The notes: generated from the sequence alone by a model not told the origin. DNA of 64,000 nucleotides from Flavobacterium sp. YJ01 (GCF_029320955.1 NZ_CP119757.1:1302001-1366000); one strand, 5' to 3'. Positions 42,408-52,286 are shown, numbered from the stretch's first letter. Numbers and translations: made by a program.

Positions 42408-45407
42408 ATGAAAAATACAATTATAAAAATAGGTTTGCTTACAGCCGTACTTTTTTTAATCATCAATTGTGGTGTTTCTAAAAAAAGCAAAACTGCTGTT
42501 GATACAAACGAACCTATTTCGACAGAAAACAAAGAAGTTTACATCCCAAAAAGCAAAGCAGAAAAAAAGCCTTTTGTTGCCGATTGTGACGAAGAAAAAC
42601 GCTGGACAGACAGTATTTACAGTAAAATGACGTTGGATGAAAAACTGGGACAATTGTTTTTTGCAAATGCTTATTCCAACAAAGATTCTGTACATGTTAA
42701 CAAAGTAAAAGAACTGGTTTCAAAATACAATATCGGCGGCATTATTTTCTTTCAAGGCGGACCTGTTCGTCAAGCGAAATTAACCAACTTATATCAGTCC
42801 AAAGCAAAAGTTCCTTTATTTATCGGACTTGACGCCGAATGGGGATTAAGTATGCGCTTAGATTCTACATACGCTTATCCTTGGAATATGACTTTGGGCG
42901 CAATCCAAGATTTAGATTTAATCGAAAAAGTCGGAAGACAAATGGGAAGCGAATGCAAAAGAATGGGAATTCATTTCAATTTTGCACCTGTTTTAGACAT
43001 TAATACCAATCCGATGAATCCTATTATTGGAAATCGTTCATTTGGTGAAAGCAAAACAAATGTTGCCAATCGTGCTTCGGCAATTATGAAAGGTATTCAA
43101 AGTCAAGGCGTTTTGTGTACCGGAAAGCATTTTCCTGGACACGGAGATACCGCTGTCGATTCGCATAAAGCGCTTCCAACAGTTGCTTACAGTAAAGAAC
43201 ATATGGATGAAGTCGAATTATATCCATACAAAAAGCTATTTGACGAAGGTTTGGCTTCTGTAATGGTCGCACACCTTAATATTCCGAATTTAGAACCAGG
43301 CGAAAATATCCCTTCTTCTGCTTCTTATAATGTGGTAACCGAATTACTTCAAAAACAATTGGGTTTTGAAGGACTGATTTTTACAGACGGTTTAGGCATG
43401 AAAGGCGCGAGCAATTTTAAACCTGTTGGTGATTTAGAATTGGCTGTTTTACAAGCAGGAAATGATATTTTTCTTTGTCCAGACGATGTTCCAGCGGCTT
43501 TAGAAAAATTAAAAATATTTTATGCAAATGGTCAAATCACCGAAGAACGTGTAGCGCATTCTGTTAAAAAAATATTGCGTTATAAATTCAAAGCGGGATT
43601 AAACAAATACAAGCCTGTTGATTTAAAAAATCTCCAAAAAGATTTGACAAGTCCAGATAAAGATGCGCTTCAATACAATTTGTTTGAAAACGCCATTACC
43701 GTTTTAAAAAACAAAAAAGACATTCTTCCGATCAAAAATCTGAATCAGAAAATTGCTTACGTAAAACTCGGAGAAGATGTAAACAGCGCTTTTGTTTCGA
43801 CTTTAAAAAAATATACTGAAATAACAGAAGTTTCAAACACAAACATTGATTCTTTAAACAAACAATTAAAGAATTTTGATTTGGTAATTGTAAGTTATCA
43901 CAAAGTAAATAAAGCTTGGGAAAAACACGATTTTTCTTCAAATGAATTGTTTTTCTTGAATAAAATTGCCGAAAACAATAAAGTCATTTTAGATGTTTTT
44001 ACGAAACCTTATTCATTGCTTTCTATCCAAAACTTTGATAACATTGAAGGATTGGTTGTTTCATATCAAAACTCAACAATTTCTCAGATTGTTTCTGCCG
44101 AAATATTATTCGGAGCAAAAAGCGCCAAAGGAAAATTACCCGTTTCAATTAACGATAATTTTAAAGTTAATGATGGAATCGATACCGAAAAAATCGATCG
44201 CTTAGCTTTTGAAACACCTGAAAATGTCGGAATGAATTCTGCAATTCTTTCTAAAATAGATGCTATCGCTCAAAAAGCAATTGACAGAAAAATGGCTCCA
44301 GGAATGCAAGTTTTGGTGGCAAGAAAAGGAAGCGTTGTTTTTCAGAAATCATACGGATATCAGACATACGACAAAACTGTAAAAGTTTCGAATACTGATT
44401 TATACGACGTCGCTTCGATTTCAAAAATGATTTCTACGCTTCCAAACGTGATGCAATTATACGATAAAAACAAAGTTGAATTAGACACCAAATTGGGAAC
44501 AATGCTTCCAATGTTTTCTAAATCGAACAAAAAAGATATTTCGTTTAAAGATCTTCTAAATCATTATGCGGGATTAATTGCTTGGAGTCCGTTTTACAAA
44601 TCGACATTAGATGCCAAAGGTTTTCCTTCTGATAAATATTATCGAAAAATTCCAGAGAAAAATTTCACCACAAAAGTAGCCGACAGTCTTTTCATTAGAA
44701 ATGATTATCATGACACAATTATGAAATTTATTGCCGACTCTCCTATTTCATTAAAAAAAAAATACAAATACAGTGATTTTACTTTTATCATTTTAAAAGA
44801 ATATTTGGAAAGAGCAACGCATAAAAAACTGGAAGATTTAAGTCAAGAAAACTTCTTCAATTCGTTGGGAATGAATTACACAACTTATAATCCGTTGTTG
44901 AAATTTGATAAAAATGTAATCGCTCCAACCGAAATCGACAATTATTTCAGACATCAATTGATTCAAGGTTATGTGCACGACATGGCAGCGGCAATGGAAG
45001 GCGGAGTTGCAGGACACGCGGGGATTTTTTCGAACGCTATGGATGTTGCCAAAATGATGCAGCTTTTTCTTCAAAAAGGAAGTTATGGCGGAGAACGATA
45101 TTTTTCTGAAGCTACTTTTGACACTTTTAACACCTGTTTTTACTGCGCTCAAGGCGTTGAAAGAGGTTTAGGTTTCGACAAAAGATTGGGAAAAGATGGT
45201 CCGACTTGTCAATGTGCTTCTAAATCAAGTTTTGGTCATACTGGTTTTACTGGAAATATGGCTTGGGTTGATCCTGAAAACGAAACGGTTTATGTCTTTT
45301 TATCGAATAGAACGTATCCAGAAGTTGGTGAAGAGGGAAATAAACTGGCGAAAGAAAAGATTCGTGAAGATATTCAGAAGATAATTTATGAATCTATAAT
45401 AAAATAA
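42408..45407 (+). CDS. Lipoprotein fusion: GH3 NagZ-type beta-hexosaminidase plus AmiE-like serine hydrolase
   Basis: 999 residues. N-terminal lipoprotein signal (MKNTIIKIGLLTAVLFLIIN, lipobox Cys near 21). Residues about 60-400 are GH3 with the NagZ signature CTGKHFPGHGDTAVDSHKAL near 237 and the nucleophile Asp in LIFTDGLGMKGAS near 325; a GH3 C-terminal domain runs to about 590. Residues about 605-995 are a class C beta-lactamase-like hydrolase with SISKM (SxxK) near 669, KYSDFTF near 788 and HTGFTGN near 944. Bacillus subtilis has NagZ and AmiE as separate neighbouring proteins acting in sequence on muropeptides; here both appear in one polypeptide. Expected activity: release of GlcNAc, then of MurNAc from peptide. 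Not tested here. Confidence 0.88.
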   Translation: MKNTIIKIGLLTAVLFLIINCGVSKKSKTAVDTNEPISTENKEVYIPKSKAEKKPFVADCDEEKRWTDSIYSKMTLDEKLGQLFFANAYSNKDSVHVNKVKELVSKYNIGGIIFFQGGPVRQAKLTNLYQSKAKVPLFIGLDAEWGLSMRLDSTYAYPWNMTLGAIQDLDLIEKVGRQMGSECKRMGIHFNFAPVLDINTNPMNPIIGNRSFGESKTNVANRASAIMKGIQSQGVLCTGKHFPGHGDTAVDSHKALPTVAYSKEHMDEVELYPYKKLFDEGLASVMVAHLNIPNLEPGENIPSSASYNVVTELLQKQLGFEGLIFTDGLGMKGASNFKPVGDLELAVLQAGNDIFLCPDDVPAALEKLKIFYANGQITEERVAHSVKKILRYKFKAGLNKYKPVDLKNLQKDLTSPDKDALQYNLFENAITVLKNKKDILPIKNLNQKIAYVKLGEDVNSAFVSTLKKYTEITEVSNTNIDSLNKQLKNFDLVIVSYHKVNKAWEKHDFSSNELFFLNKIAENNKVILDVFTKPYSLLSIQNFDNIEGLVVSYQNSTISQIVSAEILFGAKSAKGKLPVSINDNFKVNDGIDTEKIDRLAFETPENVGMNSAILSKIDAIAQKAIDRKMAPGMQVLVARKGSVVFQKSYGYQTYDKTVKVSNTDLYDVASISKMISTLPNVMQLYDKNKVELDTKLGTMLPMFSKSNKKDISFKDLLNHYAGLIAWSPFYKSTLDAKGFPSDKYYRKIPEKNFTTKVADSLFIRNDYHDTIMKFIADSPISLKKKYKYSDFTFIILKEYLERATHKKLEDLSQENFFNSLGMNYTTYNPLLKFDKNVIAPTEIDNYFRHQLIQGYVHDMAAAMEGGVAGHAGIFSNAMDVAKMMQLFLQKGSYGGERYFSEATFDTFNTCFYCAQGVERGLGFDKRLGKDGPTCQCASKSSFGHTGFTGNMAWVDPENETVYVFLSNRTYPEVGEEGNKLAKEKIREDIQKIIYESIIK

Positions 45408-45772
45408 AAGCAATATAAATTATATTTTTCCGATAAGGCTGCCTGAAAAGAATCAGACAAGCAAAGATAAGCTTCGGAGAAGCGAAATATTTATAGAAAT
45501 TGTATTTATTATCGATTGTAAAAGAGCTCCAGCGGAGCGACATTTTTTTACTATATTCCGCTCCGCTGAAGCTTTTTAGATCCGTTTATTGAATTTCTAT
45601 AAATATTTTGCCCCGCTGGGGCTGACTAAAAAAACTATTTTCTAACACATAGCACTATGTTTGTTTAAGACAAGTGAAACGCCTTTTTAAAGAAATCTGA
45701 ATCTATGTTTCTATGTGTTAGAATTAATTGCTCCCAACTGATTAACTTTAGCTGCATTTTAAAATAACTTTC
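45408..45772. repeat. Intergenic region with two nested inverted repeats
   Basis: No gene is seen in these 365 bp. First structure: AAATATTTATAGAAATT (45485-45501) and its perfect inverse (45592-45608) enclose a GC-rich hairpin with arms near 45522-45540 (GAGCTCCAGCGGAGCG) and 45559-45577. Second: TTCTAACACATAG (45640-45652) with its perfect inverse (45711-45723). The AACACATAG motif recurs at 51673 and 51720. Repeats probably of the mobile or REP-like type; the anmK promoter should be near 45740. Confidence 0.8.
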
Positions 45773-46978
45773 ATGAACAAAAATATTGAAGCACTTTATA
45801 AAATTGCTCAAAAAGAAACGAAGCAAATAATCGGATTAATGTCGGGAACTTCTCTCGACGGATTAGATATTGCTTTATGCGAAATTTCAGGATCTGGCGT
45901 AAATACGAATGTAAAACTAGCTCAATTTGAAACGATTAGTTATTCGGAAGAAATCAAAACCGAAATTCGTAAAGTTTTTGCTCAAAAAAATATTGATTTT
46001 CAGCATTTGGCTTTGCTCAACGAATGGATTGGTTTACTTCATGCTTCAATGATAAATGAAACTTTAAAAAAATGGAATATTCCGGCTTCAAACATTGATT
46101 TAATTGCGTCTCACGGACAAACCGTTTTACATGCGCCAAAGTTTTTGCATCAGCAGGAAAAATTTCCAAATGCTACTTTACAAATTGGAGACGGCGATCA
46201 TATTGCGGTTAAAACAGGAATTATCACTTTATCTGATTTCAGACAGAAACACGTTGCTGCGGGCGGTGAAGGCGCTCCGTTAGCCGTTTATGGCGATTAT
46301 TTTTTATTTGGAAAAGAAGGCGAAAACAGAATTATGCTGAATATTGGCGGAATTGCCAATTTTACTTATCTGCCTTCAGCCATAAAAACCAAAGACACTT
46401 TTGTAACCGACACAGGAACAGGAAATACTTTGATTGATCTTTTTGTAAAGAAATATTTCTTAGACAAAAGCTACGATAAAGATGCAGAAATAGCCAAACA
46501 AGGAGCTGTAAATAAGGTTTTATTGAACAATTTGAAAGACAATGCATTTTTCAAAAAAGGATTTCCAAAAACTATCGGACAAGAATTATTTAATGCAGAA
46601 TATGTAGAATTGGCACTTTCTAAAAGCAATCTTACCAATATTTCTGCACCAAATTTATTGGCAACTTTAACACGCTTTACTGCTGAAACTATTGCAGAAG
46701 CGATTCAATTTGCTATAAAAAATTCATCTTATAAAATTGAAGATTTCAAAATATATCTTTCTGGCGGAGGAGCCAATAATCCATTAATTGTACAATGGCT
46801 AAAAGAATTATTGCCTTGTTCTTTCTACAAAAGCAATGATTTAGGAATAAACAGCGATGCCAAAGAAGCGATTCTTTTTGCTGTTCTTGCCAATGAAACC
46901 GTTGCTGGAGGCGATTTTAAATTTAATTCTGTAAAAATTCCATCGGTAAGTATGGGAAAAATTTCATTTCCTGATTAA
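45773..46978 (+). CDS. anmK: Anhydro-N-acetylmuramic acid kinase AnmK
   Basis: 401 residues. The family motifs are GLMSGTSLDGLDIALCEI near 22, IASHGQTVLHAP, ATLQIGDGDHIAVKTGIITL, LSDFRQKHVAAGGEGAPLAV, FVTDTGTGNTLIDLF and YLSGGGANNPLIVQWL. It opens 1,6-anhydroMurNAc and phosphorylates it to MurNAc-6P, the substrate of MurQ. Cytoplasmic. It is separated from the fusion gene by 365 bp of repeats, so it may head a second transcript with the downstream nagX, GHL10 and ampG genes. Confidence 0.95.
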   Translation: MNKNIEALYKIAQKETKQIIGLMSGTSLDGLDIALCEISGSGVNTNVKLAQFETISYSEEIKTEIRKVFAQKNIDFQHLALLNEWIGLLHASMINETLKKWNIPASNIDLIASHGQTVLHAPKFLHQQEKFPNATLQIGDGDHIAVKTGIITLSDFRQKHVAAGGEGAPLAVYGDYFLFGKEGENRIMLNIGGIANFTYLPSAIKTKDTFVTDTGTGNTLIDLFVKKYFLDKSYDKDAEIAKQGAVNKVLLNNLKDNAFFKKGFPKTIGQELFNAEYVELALSKSNLTNISAPNLLATLTRFTAETIAEAIQFAIKNSSYKIEDFKIYLSGGGANNPLIVQWLKELLPCSFYKSNDLGINSDAKEAILFAVLANETVAGGDFKFNSVKIPSVSMGKISFPD

Positions 46979-47038
46979 TTTTTAAAACCAAGAAAAAACA
47001 ATAAACCACAAACAATAAACTATTAATAACCAAAAACC

Positions 47039-48310
47039 ATGACAAAAGAACGTTTAACCTCATTGGACGTATTTAGAGGATTTACTATTTTTTTAATGAC
47101 AATAGTAAACAATCCCGGAAGCTGGTCTTCTATCTACCCGCCATTAGAACATGCAGAATGGCACGGTTGTACACCAACCGATTTAGTTTTTCCTTTTTTC
47201 GTTTTTATAATGGGAACAGCAATCCCTTTTGCCATGCCGATTAAACATCTTGATGGCGCTGTTTTTAATAAAATTTTAGTTCGATCGCTTCGCATTTTCT
47301 GTTTAGGCTTTTCTTTAGCTTTTTTCGGCAGAATACATTTATTTGGTTTGGAAGGTTTTCCGCTTTTAGCAATAAGACTCGTTATTTTCTTCGGAATCGC
47401 TTATGCCCTTTTGGGAAATTTTAGCCTAAAAGTCAAAACCTATCTTGTTTTCGGAATCTTAGCGGTTTTATTATTTTTAGCTTACAGCGGTTTAGAACAT
47501 TTTGAAGATACCAGAATTCCAGGCGTTTTACAGCGAATTGGTATTGTTTATTTCTTCACATCTCTTTTATATTTAAAAACCAATTTAAAAACACAAATCA
47601 TAACTGGAGTTTCAATTCTAGTTGGTTATTATTTGTTGATGGCTTTTGTCCCTGTTCCTGGATTTGGAGAAGCCAACTTTGAAAAAGGCACTAATTTGGC
47701 AGCATGGCTCGACAATTTACTTTTAAACGGACACCTTTGGAGTGTTTCTAAAACTTGGGATCCAGAAGGAATTTTAAGTACTTTACCAGCCATTGCAACT
47801 GGAATAACGGGAATGTTTATCGGACAAATTTTAAATTTATCTGTTTCTAAAATCGAAATTGTAAAAAAACTGGCAATCGCAGGAATTGTTCTACTAATCT
47901 CTGGATTACTTTGGAATATTGTTTTCCCTATTAACAAATCACTTTGGACAAGTTCTTATGTTTTGTATACTGGTGGTATAGCTACTTTATGCTTGACGTT
48001 TCTGTATTATGTTATTGATGTGGCAAATTATAAAAAGTGGGCCAAATTGTTTTTAATCTGGGGTGTAAACCCAATGATTGTCTTTTACTTTTCTGGAATA
48101 ATTCCGAGAGTGATGAGTTCTATAAAAATGCAAAATCCAGAAATTGGAGGCGAAGAAATTGGTCTTCAAGGCTATATATACCAATATGGAATTGTTCCTG
48201 TTTTTGAAAATCCATTAAATGCATCTTTAGCTTATGCGCTGGCTTATGCTCTTTTCTGGTCGATCATCTTATGGATTTTGTATAAAAGAAAACTGATATT
48301 CAAAGTTTAG
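47039..48310 (+). CDS. nagX: NagX-like membrane protein (DUF5009, heparan-glucosaminide acetyltransferase-like)
   Basis: 423 residues with about ten or eleven membrane segments. It begins RLTSLDVFRGFTIFLMTIVN with the invariant LDVFRG motif and early His-containing WHGCTPTDLVFPFFVFIMG, typical of the NagX/HGSNAT-like (COG4299) family. NagX genes are often found in GlcNAc catabolic regulons in Gammaproteobacteria. Possible roles are transport or transmembrane acetylation of amino sugars; unproven. It lies 60 bp after anmK and 93 bp before the second GHL10. Confidence 0.85.
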   Translation: MTKERLTSLDVFRGFTIFLMTIVNNPGSWSSIYPPLEHAEWHGCTPTDLVFPFFVFIMGTAIPFAMPIKHLDGAVFNKILVRSLRIFCLGFSLAFFGRIHLFGLEGFPLLAIRLVIFFGIAYALLGNFSLKVKTYLVFGILAVLLFLAYSGLEHFEDTRIPGVLQRIGIVYFFTSLLYLKTNLKTQIITGVSILVGYYLLMAFVPVPGFGEANFEKGTNLAAWLDNLLLNGHLWSVSKTWDPEGILSTLPAIATGITGMFIGQILNLSVSKIEIVKKLAIAGIVLLISGLLWNIVFPINKSLWTSSYVLYTGGIATLCLTFLYYVIDVANYKKWAKLFLIWGVNPMIVFYFSGIIPRVMSSIKMQNPEIGGEEIGLQGYIYQYGIVPVFENPLNASLAYALAYALFWSIILWILYKRKLIFKV

Positions 48311-48403
48311 TATTTCAGAAAGAATGGTATTATTATTGCGAAATTTAAATTTCCTTTAATCATCTAAAAAAACTACTTTTGGTTTTTGTTAAAAAACATT
48401 GAA

Positions 48404-49972
48404 ATGCATAAAAATCAGTATCTAATATTCTCTTTATTATTCATATTTTTCGTTTCGACGATTTCTGCACAGGAAAAAACAATGCATCCTAAAAACGAAT
48501 TTAGAGGTGTTTGGATTGCCACCGTTGTGAATATAGACTGGCCGAAAACGAGCTTTGATAATGTAGAAAAAGAAAAAGCTGATTATCTTGAAATTTTAGA
48601 AGCGTATAAAAAACTGAATTATAACGCTGTAATTGTTCAGGTTCGAAGTGTTGGTGACGCGATTTATCCTTCTGAATTTGCGCCTTGGTCTCGATTTTTA
48701 ACTGGAAAAGAAGGTTTGGCTCCAAATCCGTATTACGATGCGTTGGAATGGATGATTGAACAGGCACACAATCGCGGATTTGAATTCCACGCTTGGCTAA
48801 ATCCATATCGCGCGACTTTCGATTTGAATAAAAATCTTTTAAGTCCTGGACATGATCTTTTTAAACATCCAGAATGGATGATTGAATATGGTGGAAAATA
48901 TTATTATGATCCAGCCTTACCAGAAGTTCAGGCACATTTAACAAAAGTAGTAAAAGAAGTAGTTGACAAATATGATATCGATGCCATTCATTTTGATGAT
49001 TATTTCTATCCGTATGCCGTTCCTGGAAAAGTATTTAACGACAACGCTTCTTACCAAAAATACGGTGCAGGTTTAAGCCGTGCTGACTGGCGTCGTGCAA
49101 ATGTGAGCAATTTTGTGCACACGATTTCGACAACTATTAAAGATAGCAAACCTTGGGTTCAGTTCGGAATTAGTCCGTTTGGAGTTTGGCGAAATAAATC
49201 TCAAGATCCAAGAGGTTCTGAAACACAATCGACTTCAAATTACGACGATCTATACGCAGATCCGATGCTTTGGATGGATCAAAAATGGATTGATTATATT
49301 CTGCCTCAATTGTATTGGAGTATGAATAATTCGAGAGCATCTTATTCGAAATTGGTAAAATGGTGGTCTGAAAATTCAAATAATACAGCTATTTATATCG
49401 GTCATGCTTCTTATAAAATTAGAGGCGATTCAGATAAAAGCTGGAATTTTGTGACTGAAATTCCAACGCAGATCGATTTTCTAAGAACCTTTAAAAACGT
49501 TTCTGGAAGTGCTTATTTCAGCTCAAAATGGTTCATGGGAAAAAATTTCGATGTCGTTCGTCATTTAGAAGAAAATCAATATAAATATCCTGCGCTTCCT
49601 GCTGCAGTTCCAAATTTAAGACACGTAATTATTGATACTCCAAAAGTGGTTGAATACAATAAAGACAGTATTAAATATAACTTTACATTTAAAAGTCCGC
49701 TAAATACGAAAGTTCGTTATATGGTTGTTTACGGAGGTGAACATATTTCTAAAATTGACATTAACGATGCTACAAAAATTGTAGAAAAAGTAACTGTCAA
49801 AGAAGTTGACGGAAAAATTACTTTCGCAATTGCAGCCGGAAAATTAAACCTTTATAAAGCATGCGCTGTAACTTTCATTGATTATTATGCAAACGAAAGC
49901 ACGCCTACTGCCATAGATCTAAAAAAACCATTTAAAAACTATATACCTGCACAACCTAATGAAAATAGATAA
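48404..49972 (+). CDS. Second secreted GHL10-family glycosidase-like protein
   Basis: 522 residues from the ATG at 48404; an upstream TTG (48386) is in frame but would add six residues to the signal peptide MHKNQYLIFSLLFIFFVSTI ending SAQ. The barrel matches the protein at 27646: FRGVWIATVVNIDWPKTS, NAVIVQVRSVGDAIYPSEF, HAWLNPYRATF, AIHFDDYFYPYAV near 197, FGISPFGVWRNKSQDP, LPQLYWSMNNSRASYSKLV. A C-terminal FN3-like part follows. Its end overlaps the AmpG gene by 14 bp, so the two are translationally coupled. Confidence 0.88.
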   Translation: MHKNQYLIFSLLFIFFVSTISAQEKTMHPKNEFRGVWIATVVNIDWPKTSFDNVEKEKADYLEILEAYKKLNYNAVIVQVRSVGDAIYPSEFAPWSRFLTGKEGLAPNPYYDALEWMIEQAHNRGFEFHAWLNPYRATFDLNKNLLSPGHDLFKHPEWMIEYGGKYYYDPALPEVQAHLTKVVKEVVDKYDIDAIHFDDYFYPYAVPGKVFNDNASYQKYGAGLSRADWRRANVSNFVHTISTTIKDSKPWVQFGISPFGVWRNKSQDPRGSETQSTSNYDDLYADPMLWMDQKWIDYILPQLYWSMNNSRASYSKLVKWWSENSNNTAIYIGHASYKIRGDSDKSWNFVTEIPTQIDFLRTFKNVSGSAYFSSKWFMGKNFDVVRHLEENQYKYPALPAAVPNLRHVIIDTPKVVEYNKDSIKYNFTFKSPLNTKVRYMVVYGGEHISKIDINDATKIVEKVTVKEVDGKITFAIAAGKLNLYKACAVTFIDYYANESTPTAIDLKKPFKNYIPAQPNENR

Positions 49973-51272
49973 TAAACCTTGGTTCTGGATTCCGCTTCTA
50001 AACTTTGCATCTGGATTGCCGTATGCTATAATTATTTCAGTTTCGGTAATTATGTACAAAAATCTAGGTATAAAAAATGAAGATATCGGAGTTTACACCA
50101 GTTTATTATATCTTCCGTGGGTGGTAAAACCCCTGTGGAGTCCGCTTATTGAACTAATAGGAACCAAGAGAAAATGGTTTTTATCGATGCAGTTATTAAT
50201 TTCAATTTCCTTTTTACTGGTCGGATTAGCCATTCCAACAAATGGATTTTTCATGATGTCATTAGCCATTTTTTGGGTTGCGGCTTTTGCTTCGGCTTCA
50301 AATGATATTGCGACGGACGGTTTTTATTTATTGGTTTTGCCAGAAGATAAACAATCTTTTTTTATCGGAATCAGAAGTACTTTTTACAGACTTTCCATGC
50401 TTGCTGGAAACGGATTGGTCGTTCTTTTTGCTGGATATTTAGAACATAAATACGGAGACAACACAAAAGCTTGGTCGTATACGATGATTTGTGTTGGTTT
50501 ACTAATGACTTTCATTACAATTTACAATTTCATTTTTACACCAAAAAATGAAATTAATGCCGTAGAAAGCAACAAAGAAACTACTCATCAAAACTTCGGA
50601 ACTATATTCGCCAGTTTCTTCAAGAAAAAGCAAATCGGTCTAATTTTAACTTTTATCCTTGTTTTCAGATTAGGAGAATCACAATTATTGAAAATGTTGA
50701 GTCCGTTCTTGCTTGATAAAAGAGAATTAGGCGGAATGGGATTGGATACAGAAGCTGTTGGAATTATTTACGGAACATTGGGAATTTTTGCTCTTACAGT
50801 TGGAGGAATTTTAGGAGGAATTGCAATCTCTAAACATGGCCTTACAAAATGGATGCTTCCAATGTTTTTGGCAATGCACCTTCCAATACTTGGTTTTATT
50901 GGTTTAGCTCATTTTCAGCCACAAGAATTATTTCATCTTCATTTAAATTTATATTTTTTCGAAATAAATTCTCCATTAAATCTTTATACTTGCATAACGG
51001 TTATTCTTGAACAATTTGGCTACGGTTTTGGATTTACAGGTTTTATGATGTATTTAATTCATGTTGCCGAAGGAGAATCAAAAACAGCACACTATGCACT
51101 TGCAACTGGATTTATGGCATTAGGAATGATGCTTCCGGGAATGTTAAGCGGTTTTATACAACAATATTTAGGCTATCAAAATTTCTTTGTATGGGTTTTA
51201 ATAGCTACAATTCCAGGTCTTATTTTATCACGTTTTTTAGTTTTCCCGAAAGATTTTGGGAAAAAATCATAA
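49959..51272 (+). CDS. ampG: AmpG-like muropeptide permease (MFS)
   Basis: 437 residues with 12-14 membrane segments. AmpG-type hallmarks: NFASGLPYAIIISVSVIMYK near 12, TSLLYLPWVVKPLWSPLIE near 48, ASNDIATDGFYLLVLPEDKQ near 112, and HYALATGFMALGMMLPGMLS near 379. AmpG carries GlcNAc-anhydroMurNAc muropeptides into the cytoplasm. Starting inside the preceding GHL10 gene, it matches a trim-then-import arrangement. Its products fit AnmK and the cytoplasmic NagZ downstream. Confidence 0.87.
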   Translation: MKIDNKPWFWIPLLNFASGLPYAIIISVSVIMYKNLGIKNEDIGVYTSLLYLPWVVKPLWSPLIELIGTKRKWFLSMQLLISISFLLVGLAIPTNGFFMMSLAIFWVAAFASASNDIATDGFYLLVLPEDKQSFFIGIRSTFYRLSMLAGNGLVVLFAGYLEHKYGDNTKAWSYTMICVGLLMTFITIYNFIFTPKNEINAVESNKETTHQNFGTIFASFFKKKQIGLILTFILVFRLGESQLLKMLSPFLLDKRELGGMGLDTEAVGIIYGTLGIFALTVGGILGGIAISKHGLTKWMLPMFLAMHLPILGFIGLAHFQPQELFHLHLNLYFFEINSPLNLYTCITVILEQFGYGFGFTGFMMYLIHVAEGESKTAHYALATGFMALGMMLPGMLSGFIQQYLGYQNFFVWVLIATIPGLILSRFLVFPKDFGKKS

Positions 51273-51303
51273 GAAGTTTAAATCCCAAATCAAACTCTTA
51301 CAT

Positions 51304-51645
51304 ATGGAAATCAATGAAAATTTGCAGGCCGAACGAAATCTGAAAGGAGCTGAGTTCGAGAAAAATGGAAATCTTGAAAAAGCAATTGAATTGTATGAAG
51401 AAAATGTCGCAGAAAGCTTTAAAGGAAATCACCCGTATGATCGACTGGCTACGATCTACAAGAACCAAAACAATCTCGACAACGAAATTAGGGTTTTAGA
51501 AAAGGCTATTTTGGTTTACGAAGAAATCACAATCGAAGACCGATTGGAGGGGCTTCCAAAACTTTTCAGATTCAAAAACCGACTAGAAAAAGCCATTGAA
51601 ACCCAAAAACAATTAGCCAAACAAAAGAAAGCGAAATTGAAATAA
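51304..51645 (+). CDS. Small TPR-repeat protein
   Basis: 113 residues from the ATG at 51304; the open frame begins at a TTG (51256) inside ampG, which is unlikely. Two TPR-like helices are visible (LKGAEFEKNGNLEKAIELYE and HPYDRLATIYKNQNNLDNEI), then a charged tail (KAIETQKQLAKQKKAK). It is probably a cytoplasmic adaptor. Gene position (31 bp after ampG) suggests co-transcription; role unknown. Confidence 0.78.
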   Translation: MEINENLQAERNLKGAEFEKNGNLEKAIELYEENVAESFKGNHPYDRLATIYKNQNNLDNEIRVLEKAILVYEEITIEDRLEGLPKLFRFKNRLEKAIETQKQLAKQKKAKLK

Positions 51646-51834
51646 AAATGTTCTTTTAAACACATAGAAACATAGTTTTTTTTTATGTAAAAAGAATATA
51701 AAAGAGAAACTCATTTCTCAACACATAGTCCCAAAGTTTCGGGATGTATTTGAATGAATTGAAATGCCTTTACCGAGAACTAAATACTATGGTTCTTTGT
51801 ATTTTCAAAAAAAATTAAACGATTCTAATAAATC
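51646..51834. repeat. AACACATAG-type repeats in a 189-bp gap
   Basis: ACACATAGAAACATAG near 51660, CAACACATAGTCCC near 51720 and CTATGGTTCTTTGTATTT near 51787 are related copies of the motif seen at 45640 and 45711. They may be decayed ends of the same repeat. No gene is seen. Confidence 0.55.
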
Positions 51835-52284
51835 ATGATCAAACTAAAACGAACCAACTCAGACGATATCGATTTTATAAATCTAGTTGCTTTATTAGAT
51901 CAGGATTTAGCGATTAGAGACGGAGACGATCATACATTTTACAATCAGTTTAATAAAACAGATAAAATAAAACATACGATCGTTTATTACGAAAACGAAA
52001 TCCCCGTTGGTTGTGGCGCTTTTCGCGAAAAAGAAAGCGACAAAACCGAAATCAAAAGAATGTACGTTCATCCTGATTATAGAAAAAAAGGAATTGCTTC
52101 AAAAATTTTAGCCGAATTGGAAATTTGGGCAAAAGAAGTCGGTTATACTTATACTATACTGGAAACTGGCAAAAACCAGCCAGAAGCCATCAACTTATAT
52201 CAAAAATTAAATTATACCATCATTCCAAATTATCCTCCTTATGAAGAAATGGATAATAGTGTTTGCATGAAAAAGACTTTATAA
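51835..52284 (+). CDS. GNAT-family N-acetyltransferase
   Basis: 149 residues, typical single GNAT domain. Motif A is KRMYVHPDYRKKGIASKILA (acetyl-CoA pyrophosphate loop R/K-x-x-G-x-A) and motif B is YTILETGKNQPEAINLYQKL. The substrate is unknown. Its stop at 52284 lies just upstream of the GH3 gene (2 bp between them), so the two are co-transcribed. In this locus an amino-sugar or peptide acetylation role is possible but unsupported. Confidence 0.88.
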   Translation: MIKLKRTNSDDIDFINLVALLDQDLAIRDGDDHTFYNQFNKTDKIKHTIVYYENEIPVGCGAFREKESDKTEIKRMYVHPDYRKKGIASKILAELEIWAKEVGYTYTILETGKNQPEAINLYQKLNYTIIPNYPPYEEMDNSVCMKKTL

Positions 52285-52286
52285 TA

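Noticed and set aside
44838..45152. Open frame on the minus strand inside the NagZ fusion gene
   Set aside because: Lies wholly within a well-supported gene and has no family motif.
45408..45772. CRISPR array
   Set aside because: The repeats are inverted pairs, not regularly spaced direct repeats, and no cas gene is near.
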